Counted from the stretch's first letter, positions 13,155 to 24,384 are shown. The stretch: DNA of 64,000 bases from Ridgeia piscesae (GCA_025642075.2 JAODUO010000036.1:653501-717500), one strand, 5' to 3'. Numbers and translations are program-made. Notes: generated by a model not told the origin, from the letters alone.

Positions 13155-13505
13155 TTGACTTATCCAGTCGCGTCTGCCTCAACCGTGAGAACAGCGCAAA
13201 TACCCGTCCCAATTTGAAGATGGATAAACGATTTCGGGGAAATCCAATATAATGACCCATCCTTCCAAGCGCACGAGCAACTGAAAGGGTTTTGTGTATT
13301 CGAATGTGTGCTTCTACATCTAAACCATTTGTATATAACACGAGCAGCGTATGGCTGATATGATTAAATAAAATATCACATGACCTGAGGCCGACCACAT
13401 TCACCGGGAACGATTGCATTGGCTGAGACTAAAAAACGAGTTTTGCCAAGAGATCTGCCAGGGGTGTTGCTGCCTGGTCCTGAAGTCATCAGCACCAGCG
13501 ACCCC
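13155..13505 (+). mobile_element. MITE-like repeat, copy 1 (left end eroded)
   Basis: Shares aatacccgtcccaatttgaaga, the centre ctaaaaaacgagttttgcca and the end tgccaggggtgttgctg with copies at 38464-38832 (plus) and 19665-20000 (minus). The right end gccagggg...cagcgacccc matches the terminal inverted repeat of the other copies. The left terminus is not clear here. Confidence 0.6.
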
Positions 13506-13850
13506 GGCCCCTGGCCCGCGAGGATCATATAATCAGTTGGGAGTTTAATCTTGGCGGTAGAAGAACCAAAAAGACGTCCCAATAACTTTAGGAAAGTGTA
13601 CTGTAAGTGGGGATATGATCTAGACTAGTAATAGCGTTCAAAGAATGTAAGCGTTAATATATTTTATGGATCAAGCCTCGAGTTCGACATAAACAATTTC
13701 AATATGTTGGCTGACAACAAATGACATACACGGGCGCTGGGTCGAAATCAGTGTGACGAGGTTGAAAACTGGAGTTTAAGCACCCCTCTGTTTTATCTTG
13801 TCTAATTTTCTATATGCCGTACATGTAACGTATCCGCTGTATTATTTAAC
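13506..13850. other. Spacer between MITE and LINE
   Basis: No supported feature. It ends at the LINE tail. Confidence 0.4.
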
Positions 13851-14100
13851 AAGATTTAACAAGATTGCCACCTAGAGATTCAACTCTAGATGGCAGGTGG
13901 ACTAGGAAGCCATTTGGCTTATCGAGAGTCCAACCTATCTATCTAAGTATACCCCGCCCTTCTTAGGTATATGTCAATTTTATTTTTAAATATATTAACA
14001 CTGCTAGCACCTACACAATCAGCTGATAATCTGTTCCATTCGTTTACTGTTCTTTGTGAAAATGAAAATTTTCTAATATCTAGTCTACACTGCTTTTTTG

Positions 14101-15568
14101 CTAATGTAACTCCATGTCCTCTAGTCCTTCTCTCTTCCTTGACTGTGAAAAAATATTTCTGTCAATATTTTCATATCCATTCAATATTTTAAACACCTCA
14201 ATCTGATCTCCTCTCAATCTTCTGGTTTCTAGTGTTGTTAAGCCACATTCTTTTAGACGCATTTCATAACTAATATTCCTGAGTTTTGGTATCATTTTGG
14301 TTGCTCTCCTTTGTACTCTTTCTAGCATATCAATATCCTTCTTGCGATATGGCCTCCATGCTTGTATACAATATTCTAAGTGAGGCCTAACTATTGTTTT
14401 ATACAGCGGTATTATTAGTTCTTTTCTTTGTACACTATATTTCGCCTAATTAATCCAAGAATTTGGTTTCCCTTCGCTGCTGCAATTCCACACTGCTCTG
14501 ATACCTTCATGTCAGCACTAATAGTTAACCCTAAGTCCTTTTCCTTTGAGGTAGTATTTAGTACAGTATCACCCATTGTATATTGTGCATCTTCATTCCC
14601 ATGTCCTGTGTGAAGGCACTTACACTTTCCAAAATTAAACAGCATTTGCCACTTCTCAGACCATTCTATCAACTTATTAAGATCATCTTGTAAATGCTGT
14701 CTATCTGCATCACTTTTAATTTTCCTAAACACTTTTGTGTCGTCCGCAAACTTCAACACCTTGCTTGTTATGTCATCATCCAAATCATTGATATATATTA
14801 AGAATAAAATAGGTCCCAGTACTGATCCCTGCGGTACTCCACTCAAAACCGTTTCCAGTTTGAAACCTCCCCATCAACTACTACTCTTTGTCTTCTACCA
14901 ATAAGCCGTTTTTCTATCCAGTTGATCATTCCATTTCCTATGCCATGGGCCTTTAGTTTAAGTAGTAGTCTTTGGTGTGGCACTTTGTCAAAGGCTTTTT
15001 TAAAATCTAAGTAGATTATATCTACTGGTGATCCCTCATCTAGCCACTTTGTGACATCTTCCAAAAAACATAACATATTTGTTAAGCATGACCTCGTTTT
15101 TAAAAACCCATGTTGAGATGGGTTTATCAATTTATTTTTAACAAGAAAATCAACCAGGTGATCTTTAATGAGTCTTTCTAATAGTTTGCAAATCACCGAT
15201 GTTAAACTCACTGGTCTATAGTTCTCTGACTTGTTTCTCGAACCTTTTTTAAATAATGGTATAATGTTTGCTTCTTTCCATTCTAACGGAACTATTCCCT
15301 CCTCTAATGACAAATTGAACACTGTTGCAAGCGGTATGCTGATTTGTTCTACAATTTCCAATAGTAATTTGGGAGGAATCCCATCCACTCCAGGTGATTT
15401 ATTATCCTTCATATCTCTTATTTTCATAGCTACCATTGTTGGGGTTACAATTAGTTGTCCTAAATAGTCAAACTCTCTCCCTTCGAACTTAGTCTCAAGT
15501 ACTGGTAATATACTAATATCTTCCCTGGTAAACACCGAACTAAAGTACTCATTTAGGTTTTCTGCCAT
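14101..15568 (-). pseudogene. LINE ORF2, reverse transcriptase part
   Basis: 15568-14843 carries the fingers and palm: SPGVDGIPPKLL, ANIIPLFKKGSRNKSENYRP, YLDFKKAFDKVPHQRLLLKL. A single-base frameshift at about 14845 moves the reading to 14846-14415 with SGVPQGSVLGPILFLIYIND, the FADD catalytic box (VLKFADDTKVF) and the thumb. After an interruption at 14415-14330, 14328-14101 holds MLERVQRRATKMIPKLRN and the start of the C-terminal tail. The catalytic residues are all present; it is the frameshift and stops that disable it. Confidence 0.85.
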
Positions 15569-16717
15569 TAAGAATCCCTCTGTTATTATGTTTCCATCAC
15601 TCCCTTTCTAGAGGACCGACCTTATCCTGAACTTTCTGTTTACTTCGAACATACGCATAAAAACTCTTGCTGTCATGTTTTATATTAAAAGCTATTTTTG
15701 TTCGTAGCTTCTCTTTGAATTTCTAATTTCAGCTGTAGCTTGATTAAGTGCTTCTTTATAAATGCTATAGTCTTCTTCACTTCCGGTATGTCTATATGTC
15801 TTCCACATCATTTGCTTGTACTTGATTTTTCTAATGGCTTCCTTCGATAAGTGTTTTTCTTTGACCGTTTCCCTGTTTTTTCAAGGGACAAATTTGTCAA
15901 CGACGCAGTCAATTTCACTCTTTAAAATATTCCAGCATTCTGTTGCTGTCTTATTCTTCAGTGTGTTATTCCAGTCTATCTTTGCTAAATATTCCCTCAT
16001 GTCCTTATATCTTCCTTTGTGAAATTTTTTCCTGTACCTTATTTTTCTATTCCGTTCTCCCTTTACTTTGATGATAAAATGTATCTGGTTGTGATCACTA
16101 CACCCCAGTGGCTCACATATCTTGACATTATCAACAAATTCCTTCTGTGAGCTCAATACTATGTCTAACACGTTCTCGCCCCTGGTTGCTTCTAACACAT
16201 GTTGAGAAAGGAAACTATCTTGTACTAAATTTAAAAACTCTTGATCCTCTCTCCCGGTACTCTGTAGAGATGTCCACTGTATATGCCCATGGTTAAAATC
16301 CCCCATAATAATACAGTCCCGTTTACTCACTTCTTTGATAGCATTATGTATTTTTTCATTCTCTTCCATGCTTATGTTTGGACTCCGATACACTAACCCA
16401 ACAGTTAATGTTGACTTTCCTGTAACTATGTTACACCAGACAGCATCTTCACATTCTGCTTCTTTTACAAATTTTATTTCATAAGCTTGGATGGATTCTT
16501 TAATATATATAATAACTCCGCCTCCCCTTCTTCCTAACCTATCTTTCCTAAACATTACATACCCTGTCATTCCTAATTCAGCATCTGATATATCAGGTGT
16601 GGCCCAAGATTCAGTTATACCTATTATGTGAGGGTCAATATCTTCTACCATAATGTTTAGTTCATTTCTTTTGTTTACTATGCTCCTTGCATTTAAACAA
16701 ACACATTTATAACCCAA
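15569..16717 (-). pseudogene. LINE ORF2, apurinic-type endonuclease part
   Basis: Opens with YKCVCLNARSIVNKRNEL, followed by IIGITESWATPDISDAE, RKDRLGRRGGGVIIYIK, LVYRSPN, CIIMGDFNHGHIQW and LGCSDHNQIHF. These are the expected Asn, Glu, Tyr, Asp-x-Asn and Ser-Asp-His motifs of the EEP-fold endonuclease that nicks the target site. A TGA at 15881-15883 ends the open frame; the sequence beyond still reads as the linker to the reverse transcriptase, with a further frameshift near 15690 and a stop near 15610. No ATG opens this frame upstream of the first conserved motif. Confidence 0.85.
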
Positions 16718-17864
16718 AAGGGCTTTCCAGGCTGTTCTTTGCTGATGTCTTTTTGCTATCTTTATCTATGCCTCTAGTATTTGGCTTCTCTGTGTATCCC
16801 CCCTGCGAAACTAGTTTAAAAAGGTTCTCGGAGAACACTGCTGCGCCCTTTCCGCTTAGATGGAGGCCATCTCTCATAAACATGTCTTCTTTACCAACAA
16901 AATATCCCCACAAATCTACAAATCCAACTCCTTCTTCTTCACACATCTGCTCTAATAGTCCGTTAATGGCCATCCTCTTGCAATTTCTAAATGTTGTTCC
17001 CCTTCCCCTCATCACTGGCAAGATTCCTGAGAGTATGATCTGTTCAACTCTCGTCTTCTTCAGTGTCTCTACCAACTCTCTGTATCTCTTTACTATCCTG
17101 GTTGTTCCATCCCTGTCTGCATTGTTCGTCCCTACATGTACTAATATAGCCCCCCCTTGGCCATGCCCCAAAACTTTCTCTACCCGTTCAGTCACATGCT
17201 CTATCCTAGCCCCCGGAAGACAAACAACAACGTCTTCTCCTTTGCTTAATGTCCTGTCTGTCTTTCGCAAAATGGAGTCTCCCATAAATACCCTTTCTGT
17301 TCTCAATGCCCCCTCGATCACTGCTTCAGAGTAGCTCCTCCGTTTTGCATCTCCCTGGTTGCTGACTTTTCCCCCTGCCGCTTTCTCTGTTGTTCCTTTC
17401 TTTCCGGTCTCTTTTCTTCCTGTCATCGTCCTTGTTATTGACTTCCGTTTGGTCACATCACCTCTCACTTCCTTTCTTCCATTCGTCTTAACTCCTGTCG
17501 CATCTACTTCTCTCATCTCCTGTCCCCTTGTCCCTCCCTCCTTCTCTACTGTCACTTTCTCCCCTGTCACCTTCCTGCATGTCATGTTTCCTGTTGTTCT
17601 TTCTCCATTTGTTGTCCTTGCAATCACCCTCCCTCCAATCTGCATCCCCTTCACAATATCCGTTAGCCTAGCTAACTCTGCTGTCAGACAGTCCACTTTC
17701 CAACACCCTAAACATTGGAACGTAAACCCTTCCTCCGTTGTCTCTGACCAAGTTTTTCCGCACCCCGATACGGCAAAATCCACCAAGCTGTGGCAGTGGT
17801 TACACACCAAGTGCCTCCTTGCCTTCACTTGCCGCTTGCCAGGTGCCATATTACGATTTGTCAA
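16707..17864 (-). CDS. LINE ORF1 with zinc-binding and SGNH esterase domains
   Basis: An intact frame of 385 residues. Residues about 20-60 hold paired cysteines (CNHC, CGKTW, CLGCWKVDC), a PHD-like zinc knuckle, followed by a short heptad-like stretch and a Lys/Arg/Thr/Gly-rich linker. Residues about 190-345 form an SGNH-type hydrolase: block I MGDSILR, block III HVGTNN, block V RDGLHLSGKG. ORF1 proteins of the CR1 clade combine such zinc and esterase domains; the role is thought to be RNA binding and membrane or lipid interaction. The stop at 16707-16709 overlaps the ORF2 frame, which is +1 relative to ORF1. Confidence 0.85.
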   Translation of the reverse strand: MTNRNMAPGKRQVKARRHLVCNHCHSLVDFAVSGCGKTWSETTEEGFTFQCLGCWKVDCLTAELARLTDIVKGMQIGGRVIARTTNGERTTGNMTCRKVTGEKVTVEKEGGTRGQEMREVDATGVKTNGRKEVRGDVTKRKSITRTMTGRKETGKKGTTEKAAGGKVSNQGDAKRRSYSEAVIEGALRTERVFMGDSILRKTDRTLSKGEDVVVCLPGARIEHVTERVEKVLGHGQGGAILVHVGTNNADRDGTTRIVKRYRELVETLKKTRVEQIILSGILPVMRGRGTTFRNCKRMAINGLLEQMCEEEGVGFVDLWGYFVGKEDMFMRDGLHLSGKGAAVFSENLFKLVSQGGYTEKPNTRGIDKDSKKTSAKNSLESPFGL

Positions 17865-18060
17865 AATCGACTCTTAGTTTAAACCAACTTAGTCTTTAGA
17901 AAGACTGTTTGTTTATTGTGTACAGCAACTGCAGCACACTTTATGTTATAAACAACTTACTACCTATGCTACCATGAACAATAAGTTTAGTCTGTACTGG
18001 TACCGTTCCCTAGCGGAAACGTTGGACACTACCTAATAAACAAACAAACAAGGGTTTCCT

Positions 18061-18539
18061 ACTAAAACGCTTGTTTATTTTTAATAACAATGATACCTAT
18101 TCACAGTTTTATCTTACATATGTAGTTGTTACTCTTATTGCTTTATCTCTTATATACTATATCAAATAAAGAGATTTGCTCAATCTTGTTTACAATTTGT
18201 CAAAGCCTAGATTACCCTTTTATCACCCACTATAATAATCTGTTCAAAAATACTGTTAACTAACAAACTTTAACCAAAACTACTACTCAATATATGACCA
18301 GTACCACTTTATGAATAACCTTAACACAAGAATAATACGTATCAATCAATATTTCCGCTTGTTTTTCAAATTTGATACACCACCAATTTCAAACCTCTAC
18401 ATCTGCCGATTTTCCCGCTACACGATTCATTATTATACCTGAGTCTACTGGTTGCGGTTGTAGCGGTATATATTCTACATATAGGCATGCGCGCACACAC
18501 ATGCACGCACTCACAAACACGTACACGTACACGTCACGT
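18061..18539. other. AT-rich spacer upstream of the LINE
   Basis: May contain some LINE leader sequence. A short CA/GCAC-rich tract lies at 18484-18560. No gene seen. Confidence 0.4.
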
Positions 18540-19390
18540 CACTACACACACGTACTAGCCGCACGTACACGCAACCACCACAACAACATTAAACATGACT
18601 GTGACACTTCACCGGGAAAGTGTCACACGCTTCACGCAAAAACGGCAAAAATATAGCACATTGCAAACGAAGTGCAGCACATTGCCACTCCAACGCACAC
18701 CCCAACTTCCCCACAGCGGAGCAACGTACTCACACGCCACGGGGTAGTATGGCAACTTCGCTGCACGCACTTCGGGACACGGGGGACACGCAAACGCCAC
18801 TCAACATTACACGCCACACCATTTAACACATTTTCACCCGCACGCGGGGCACAACAACTTTTTTATATGCAATAAAATGACGTAAGATTTGGCGTCACAC
18901 ATCGAAAAAGGTTTAAATTAAGTTTAACTTAAGTTGCACCGTCGGTATATTAAAAATCGCCAAACCCCCCAGTGCATCCAATGGGCCCCGACAAATTTTG
19001 TCATCACCCGTTCCGCTGATAGTGTGGTCTTTAAATTTCCCGGTTTTAATAATTTCCCTTGGGACCCTTTGAAGTTTTTGCAAATTAATTTTTGGGATTT
19101 GTCACCCCCGGACGTCACTTCCGGGGGTAAAAAGCGCCCGTTTGCTTCCCGGTGGGCCGGTTCCGTTGGGGTTACGGGCGCGTACCTGTTTAACATTGAA
19201 AAGAACCCGTTCGGTTTTTAACTTTTTGGCCAAACCCGGTTTGAAACAAATCCCACCGGGGGAAAAGGGAAAAGATAGACAAAACCCAAAATAATTGACA
19301 TTTCCCAAAAACATAAACACCAAGTCCAAAGAACCTTTTTGGACATTATCTCAGTAAAAGGCTGTTAATACTTTTTTAAATTTTTAATCG
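18540..19390 (+). pseudogene. Decayed duplicate of GABARAPL2 promoter, exon 1 and intron 1 start
   Basis: Colinear with 20470-21400. Shared landmarks in the same order include actagccgc, aaagtgtcacac, acttcccc..agcggagcaa, the core at 18854-18967 against 20890-21005 (tgacgtaagat, gtttaa, cggtat, atcgccaaaccc) and ttttaacattgaa-like sequence. Across that core the two differ mainly by substitutions, about three quarters identical with only two one-base gaps. The exon 1 ATG is gone (agg) and a stop appears, so it cannot encode the protein. The copy is unusually rich in short homopolymer runs, which leaves open an assembly or read-quality origin. Confidence 0.65.
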
Positions 19391-19664
19391 GGTTATCACG
19401 TCAATAACTTACTCAAAATAGTTTGTTCTCAAAGTGGAAGATTCCGGTTGACGTACAACCCGTCTTGCGGATAGATTATGCAATGCATCTTGGGATATAT
19501 ATTGTACTTGCAGGAGTCACGTGGACTCGACATCGTGCCATATAAGAACGTTTATGTTTAGATACGTCCCTAGTTCTTGACTAATACACGCATATTACTT
19601 TTTTGCGGATACCAATTGTGATCTTACGCCAACATAGCGTACTATTTCCCATCCTTGTGCATTA

Positions 19665-20000
19665 GGGGTCGCTGCGTCTGAATACAGCACCCCGGCTCAC
19701 CACTTTGCAAAACTCCTCTTTCAACCTCAGCCAATAAAATCGCTCACGAGCAGTGTGATCAATCTCTGGTCATATGATTTAATCATTGGTGATTTCATCC
19801 ATAATATGCTGCTTGTGTGGGATTGCAACCAGTCGTTTGTCCGTCACCAGACTGGGGCGGGTGTTTGCTCTGTTCCCGCGGCTGACACAGTAGAAACTGG
19901 CGAAGTCGACTGCTATAATGTTGTAGTTCTCGACTCCGCTCACTTCCACGGTTTGCGAATACGATCAGCCAGGGGTACTGTAGCGCAGCGCAACGACCAC
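19665..20000 (-). mobile_element. MITE-like repeat, copy 3
   Basis: Begins ggggtcgctgcgtctgaata and ends in the imperfect reverse complement (ccaggggtactgtagcgcag, then cgacca), giving terminal inverted repeats of about 32 bp. The interior is the reverse complement of the copy at 38464-38832. No transposase is present, so it is non-autonomous. I see no clear target-site duplication. Confidence 0.65.
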
Positions 20001-20948
20001 TGGCTTGCGAGGATGCTAAAGGGCTGTAAGGCCTGTAAGTGTGTCACGCTACTTGGTGAGACTCCACGTGACTGTAGCTGATTGGGGACAGGACACAATA
20101 ATGATATTCTAATGACGGATGACAGTTATAGTTTTCGACTGATGAATATTAGGAAAACCAGGTCATAAATATCTTGTGTTATACCTTTCCTATCTTAACT
20201 GTCCGATTTAATATTGAATTTACCACACTGTCATAGACGTATAGCGATTTACGTAGCGCAGATAGTAAGAACGATTTTAGACCGTATGCATCTTTTACGC
20301 GATTTGCATTTTACATTGCTGTACACATTGTGGTTTCACAACAGTTCTATATGCATTTATATCTGACAAGTTGTCTAAATACACATAATCATAACACATG
20401 TACAAATTTACCCCAAAACAGGTTGTACTGCGCGAAAGATGGCATTCTTCATTACTTGTCAAGATCGCTAAACACAAGTACTAGCCGCCGATGCCATGGC
20501 AACCACCATAATAATCGATTAAAGTGCATGATTTCTGTGATCATTCTTCCCGGCAAAGTGTCACACTGCTTCTGCTTATAATTATCATTCGGATCATAAT
20601 ATATAGCTATTTGGGGCTATTTGGAAATTCGTTTTTTTAAGTGCGAGACTTACATTGCCTATTTCTCCAATGGTGCGCTTTACCCGAACTTCCCCTACTA
20701 GCGGAGCAATGATAGCTCACAGGCGCCATCTGTTGGATAGTAGTGGCAATGCTGTTCGCTGCTTTACGCGATGCTTCGGTAGAGGGCGGGGCTGATTGTG
20801 CGCTGCGAAATCGCCATCTCTAACATTTTACTATCGCCGCACTTCAGTTTATTATAAATTTAGACAGCTATTCTGTCGGGGTTTCACTAACAACTTGTTT
20901 GTCATGCAATAGATGACGTAAGATAGTGACGTGAGACAAGAAATGGTC

Positions 20949-23171
20949 ATGAAATTCAAGTTTAAAGAAGAGAACACATTCGGTATGTTAAAGATCGCCA
21001 AACCCGCTTCCAGCCAATCCAATCCAGGCCAGGACAAGTGTATAGTGATCATCACTGTTACCTTGAGTAGTTTTTACTTTAATGTCATTGTTTTAATAAT
21101 CCGATTGGCCCTTACGCAGTTGATTGCATATTTAATTTGTGGATGGTCATGATCACGCGCACGGACGTCACACACGGCTGTAAACCAAAGTAAACAGACG
21201 TCACTGCGGCTTGCCCTAGGCTAGGGCCTAGGTTGCCGTTGGGTGTTTACTGTTTTGTTTATGTCGCGGTACCGTGTTTTAACATTGAACAAGCCAACCC
21301 AATTTGTTGGCGTAGTTTATATACATTATAGTATGGAATGATGCCTAATCTGTTCTAGAAACGAAGATCCCGGACTCTAGGTTATTGAGTAAAAGGTTTC
21401 TAGTTGTAAACGTATAGCTAGTCTTATAACCATAAGTAATTGACAGTTGACAACCCGGAAATACATCGACTAAACAGCCTAGCCCTAGTCCTATACTGAA
21501 CTTGTTACCGGGCGTATATATCTAACAGTAATGGCTGTTAACTACTTAGATATATTTCAAGTGTGTTCATCCCTCATATAAACTTGTAAAACTGTTAAAT
21601 GCCTATAAATAAAAAATGCAATTATGCTTGAGGAAACATTACTTACTCATTGCATCATATCTAACATGTTCAACTTCACATATGTTCTATGTTTGTTGTC
21701 TTGAAACTTGTCCAGCAAGCAGAGCATTTAATTTTTTGTGTTTTAAAACTATTCAGTAAGTATAAGTATTGTGCTTACATTTTGTGTAAAACGTTAGTGT
21801 AAAATATTTGTGTGTGAACTGTTTATGAACATTCTGATAACATATGAGAGAGGATGTATAATTGTTACTAACACATTTTTAATGAATGATGTTTTTGCAG
21901 AACAAAGGAAGGCAGAATCTTCAAAAATAAAACAAAAGTATCCTGAACGGATCCCAGTAAGTGCAATTTATGCTCCTGACATAATGAAGAATGAACATAA
22001 TTAAAATAAAGAATTGGCACGTTACGTAATTTACTCCACTGAAAAGTTATCTAGACTATAACTTATTCAATGAAGCCATATCAAGATTGTAATAATAGTG
22101 TTACATGTTTTATATACCAAATCAATAATATTAAATTCACAACATTTTGGTTTTCAAAAGAAGGGTTTATATCACGTTAGATTTAACCAAAAGTATTCAG
22201 ATAGGTTTCTGTTCTGTAATAAAATCATACAAATTGAATTATTATTTTGGTTGTAAGACACCTCTTTCCGATGTTGTTTACAGCAATGTTACAGTGTTGT
22301 TGTAAAGTTTAAGACATTTTTCTTTTCTCTGACAGGTTATTGTTGAGAGGTCACCAAAATCCCAGGTCCCTGACATTGACAAGCGGAAGTTCCTGGTGCC
22401 TAATGACATTACTGTGGCGCAGTTTATGTGGATCATCCGTAAGAGAATCAAGCTGCAGCAGGAGAGAGCCCTCTTCCTTTTTGTCCACAAGAACTTGCCA
22501 CAGTCAAGGTAAGATAAACAATGTTTGGTGTAGGTTATACATTCATAATAGAAAAATTATTTACCATGCTGGGATGGGTAAATATTAATGAGTAGTAGCA
22601 TAACACCATCTTGCAGAGTACGGCAGAAATGGAGGATAAATAATAGTGTATTATAATTTATGAACATGGCTATATGGGTGGAATGAAGTAGAAAAAACAG
22701 GAAATTGAAATTGTTTTTTCCCAACTATGACATCATGGTGACTGGAGAGGCGTGTTGACTCCCAGTTACGTCCCAGAACAATATCTGCGGAGATTTAAAT
22801 CCTTGGTAGGTTCAACAAAGCCAAAATTATGTCACTCAAATGGAGATGGGTCCTATTTGGCCACGTTAAGTACATGATATAATGACGACTTTCTAATAAT
22901 TTTATGTCACTTATTCTAGGAGTATTACTTGCATGGTTACACGAGAAGTGCAGTGGTTTCCTTTACAATTTTGTGTCAGATTCAGTTTACCCAAAAATCC
23001 ACGGTTTTACCAGCATGCCATTGATGTTAAATGAACATCTCTTGAGATTCGAGGCTGAAGGTTGATACTGTTGTGTTGTGCAGTGCAAGTATGGCGGAAA
23101 TCTACCAGGAGCACCAGGACAGTGACGGCTTCCTCTACGTAGCCTTCAGTGGCGAGAACACATTTGGCTGA
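20949..23171 (+). CDS. GABARAPL2: GABARAPL2 / GATE-16, Atg8-family autophagy protein
   Basis: Ubiquitin-like protein conjugated to phosphatidylethanolamine on autophagosomes, also acting in intra-Golgi traffic. Exons: 20949-20982, 21901-21956, 22336-22508, 23084-23171, all with GT-AG borders; total 351 nt, 116 residues. The N-terminus is [11 protein letters not shown]; exon 2 gives [11 protein letters not shown]; exon 3 gives [20 protein letters not shown] and IIRKRIKL; exon 4 gives [20 protein letters not shown] and GENTFG-stop. The [12 protein letters not shown] and SGENTFG signatures favour GABARAPL2 over GABARAP or LC3. In-frame ATGs at 20931 and 20943 precede the conserved start. Unusually, the stop follows the conjugation glycine directly; the vertebrate protein has one more residue. 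Confidence 0.95.
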
Positions 23172-23742
23172 TGGACACTTGCTACATCTTAACCATCATG
23201 GGTGCTTGTGGGGAACAACTTCGTGCTGCTGCAGATCTGTTGTCAAGATATAGGGACCATCTCATGCTTAATCAAAACTTACTGTATTGTGAGACTCTGT
23301 CGTAAGTGCCAGATGGTAGTCTTAGCATCAGCGCACGTACCTACTAGGTTGTAGCAACATTACAGCTGTGTTGTGCAATATATATACAACCATGTTCGTG
23401 ACCTAGTACATAACAATATGTGTGTGTATACTATGTCAAGATGCTGGATGTACTACATATATTTCTTCTTGTTTTCATTCCAGAAACGCATGATAATGCA
23501 TTTCACTTTCCTAAACGTACAATAGAATTTTAGTGATAGGGTGCCACAAATTGTTTCACATAGGTGGGACCACACTAACACCAGCAGTAACAAGCATTCC
23601 TTATGTAACCTAGTTGTTGATGTTCATTAATGGATTACAGTGGCAAGAACGCACAAGTACCAGACTTGGAGTCATATCTACAACACTTACTTCTCACTTG
23701 TTTATTTCTCTGGAACTATGGTGTTTTTAAAGATTGCTTTAC

Positions 23743-23748
23743 AATAAA
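23743..23748 (+). terminator. AATAAA polyadenylation signal for GABARAPL2
   Basis: Canonical AATAAA about 570 nt past the stop, followed by GT/T-rich sequence. Confidence 0.6.
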
Positions 23749-23976
23749 TGTTATTCTGTAAAAATACATTTGTTTCCTGTCATACTAATGTTATAACTTG
23801 GTTATATTGCTTGGTGTTCCGTAATGTATTATAGCAAGCAGTAACACACTTTGCAGCATGTTGAAAGGAGTCTCTTTAATCCAGTTTCATTTCAAAGACT
23901 GAATTTAAGATGTTTCCAGTATAATGTGAAGTGGATTCCCTATACAATAGTATGTAAGCAGGTTATGATTATCACT

Positions 23977-24303
23977 TAGGGGTATGATTAGTGCAGTTGT
24001 TCAGGGGTACAACTTTGGATGCTCGACTATGAGAACCCGGGTTCAGACCCAGTCCTGCAGTGTTAAACTGTGGGCTAGTTTTTCCACTCAACATTGCTCC
24101 AATTCACTCGGCTGTATGAGTACATGGCTATAGGCAGTGATGGATATTTGTACGAGCAGCATTCGCATATTAATTGCAGCATGGCTGGATGCTTCCTAGA
24201 GAAGTTAAAATGGTGTTTGATTGAACAGGTCTGCCAGGGAAGTAAAGTGCTTTGGCAGTCCTGAAGACTGGATACTGCGATATATAAGGATTTACCTTTT
24301 TTA
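23977..24303 (+). mobile_element. tRNA-headed SINE, copy 2 (full length)
   Basis: Starts with a tRNA-like head (A-box-like TTAGTGCAGTTGTTCAGGGG, then B-box-like GGGTTCAGACCC) and runs through the same body as copy 1 at 12475-12790 in reverse orientation, ending at gcgatatataaggatttacc and a T-run. It sits between the 3' ends of GABARAPL2 and BUD13. Confidence 0.75.
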
Positions 24304-24378
24304 CCATTACGCTGCTTTGCTAATAACAAATGTTTATATACAAACCTAAGTACTTTTCTAAATATAAAATGTGTGGTT

Positions 24379-24384
24379 TTTATT
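24379..24384 (-). terminator. AATAAA polyadenylation signal for BUD13
   Basis: TTTATT on the plus strand reads AATAAA on the minus strand, 50 nt past the BUD13 stop, implying a very short 3' UTR. Confidence 0.6.

Larger units (their letters stand above)
13850..18060 (-). mobile_element. Near-complete CR1/L2-like LINE with esterase ORF1
   Basis: Minus-strand order: 5' leader (about 18060-17865), ORF1 (17864-16707), overlapping ORF2 (from about 16717) with endonuclease then reverse transcriptase to about 14100, and a 3' UTR. The 3' end holds a perfect hairpin (ctagag, six-base loop, ctctag at about 13873-13890) and finishes in two copies of a 10-bp unit (aatcttgtta) at 13850-13868. Short tandem ends and a terminal hairpin are typical of the CR1/L2 group. 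ORF2 carries only a few lesions, so the copy is young compared with other LINE debris in the window. Confidence 0.85.

Noticed and set aside
16687..17877. Plus-strand frames of 215 and 172 residues
   Set aside because: They are the antisense of LINE ORF1, which carries the recognisable domains on the minus strand.
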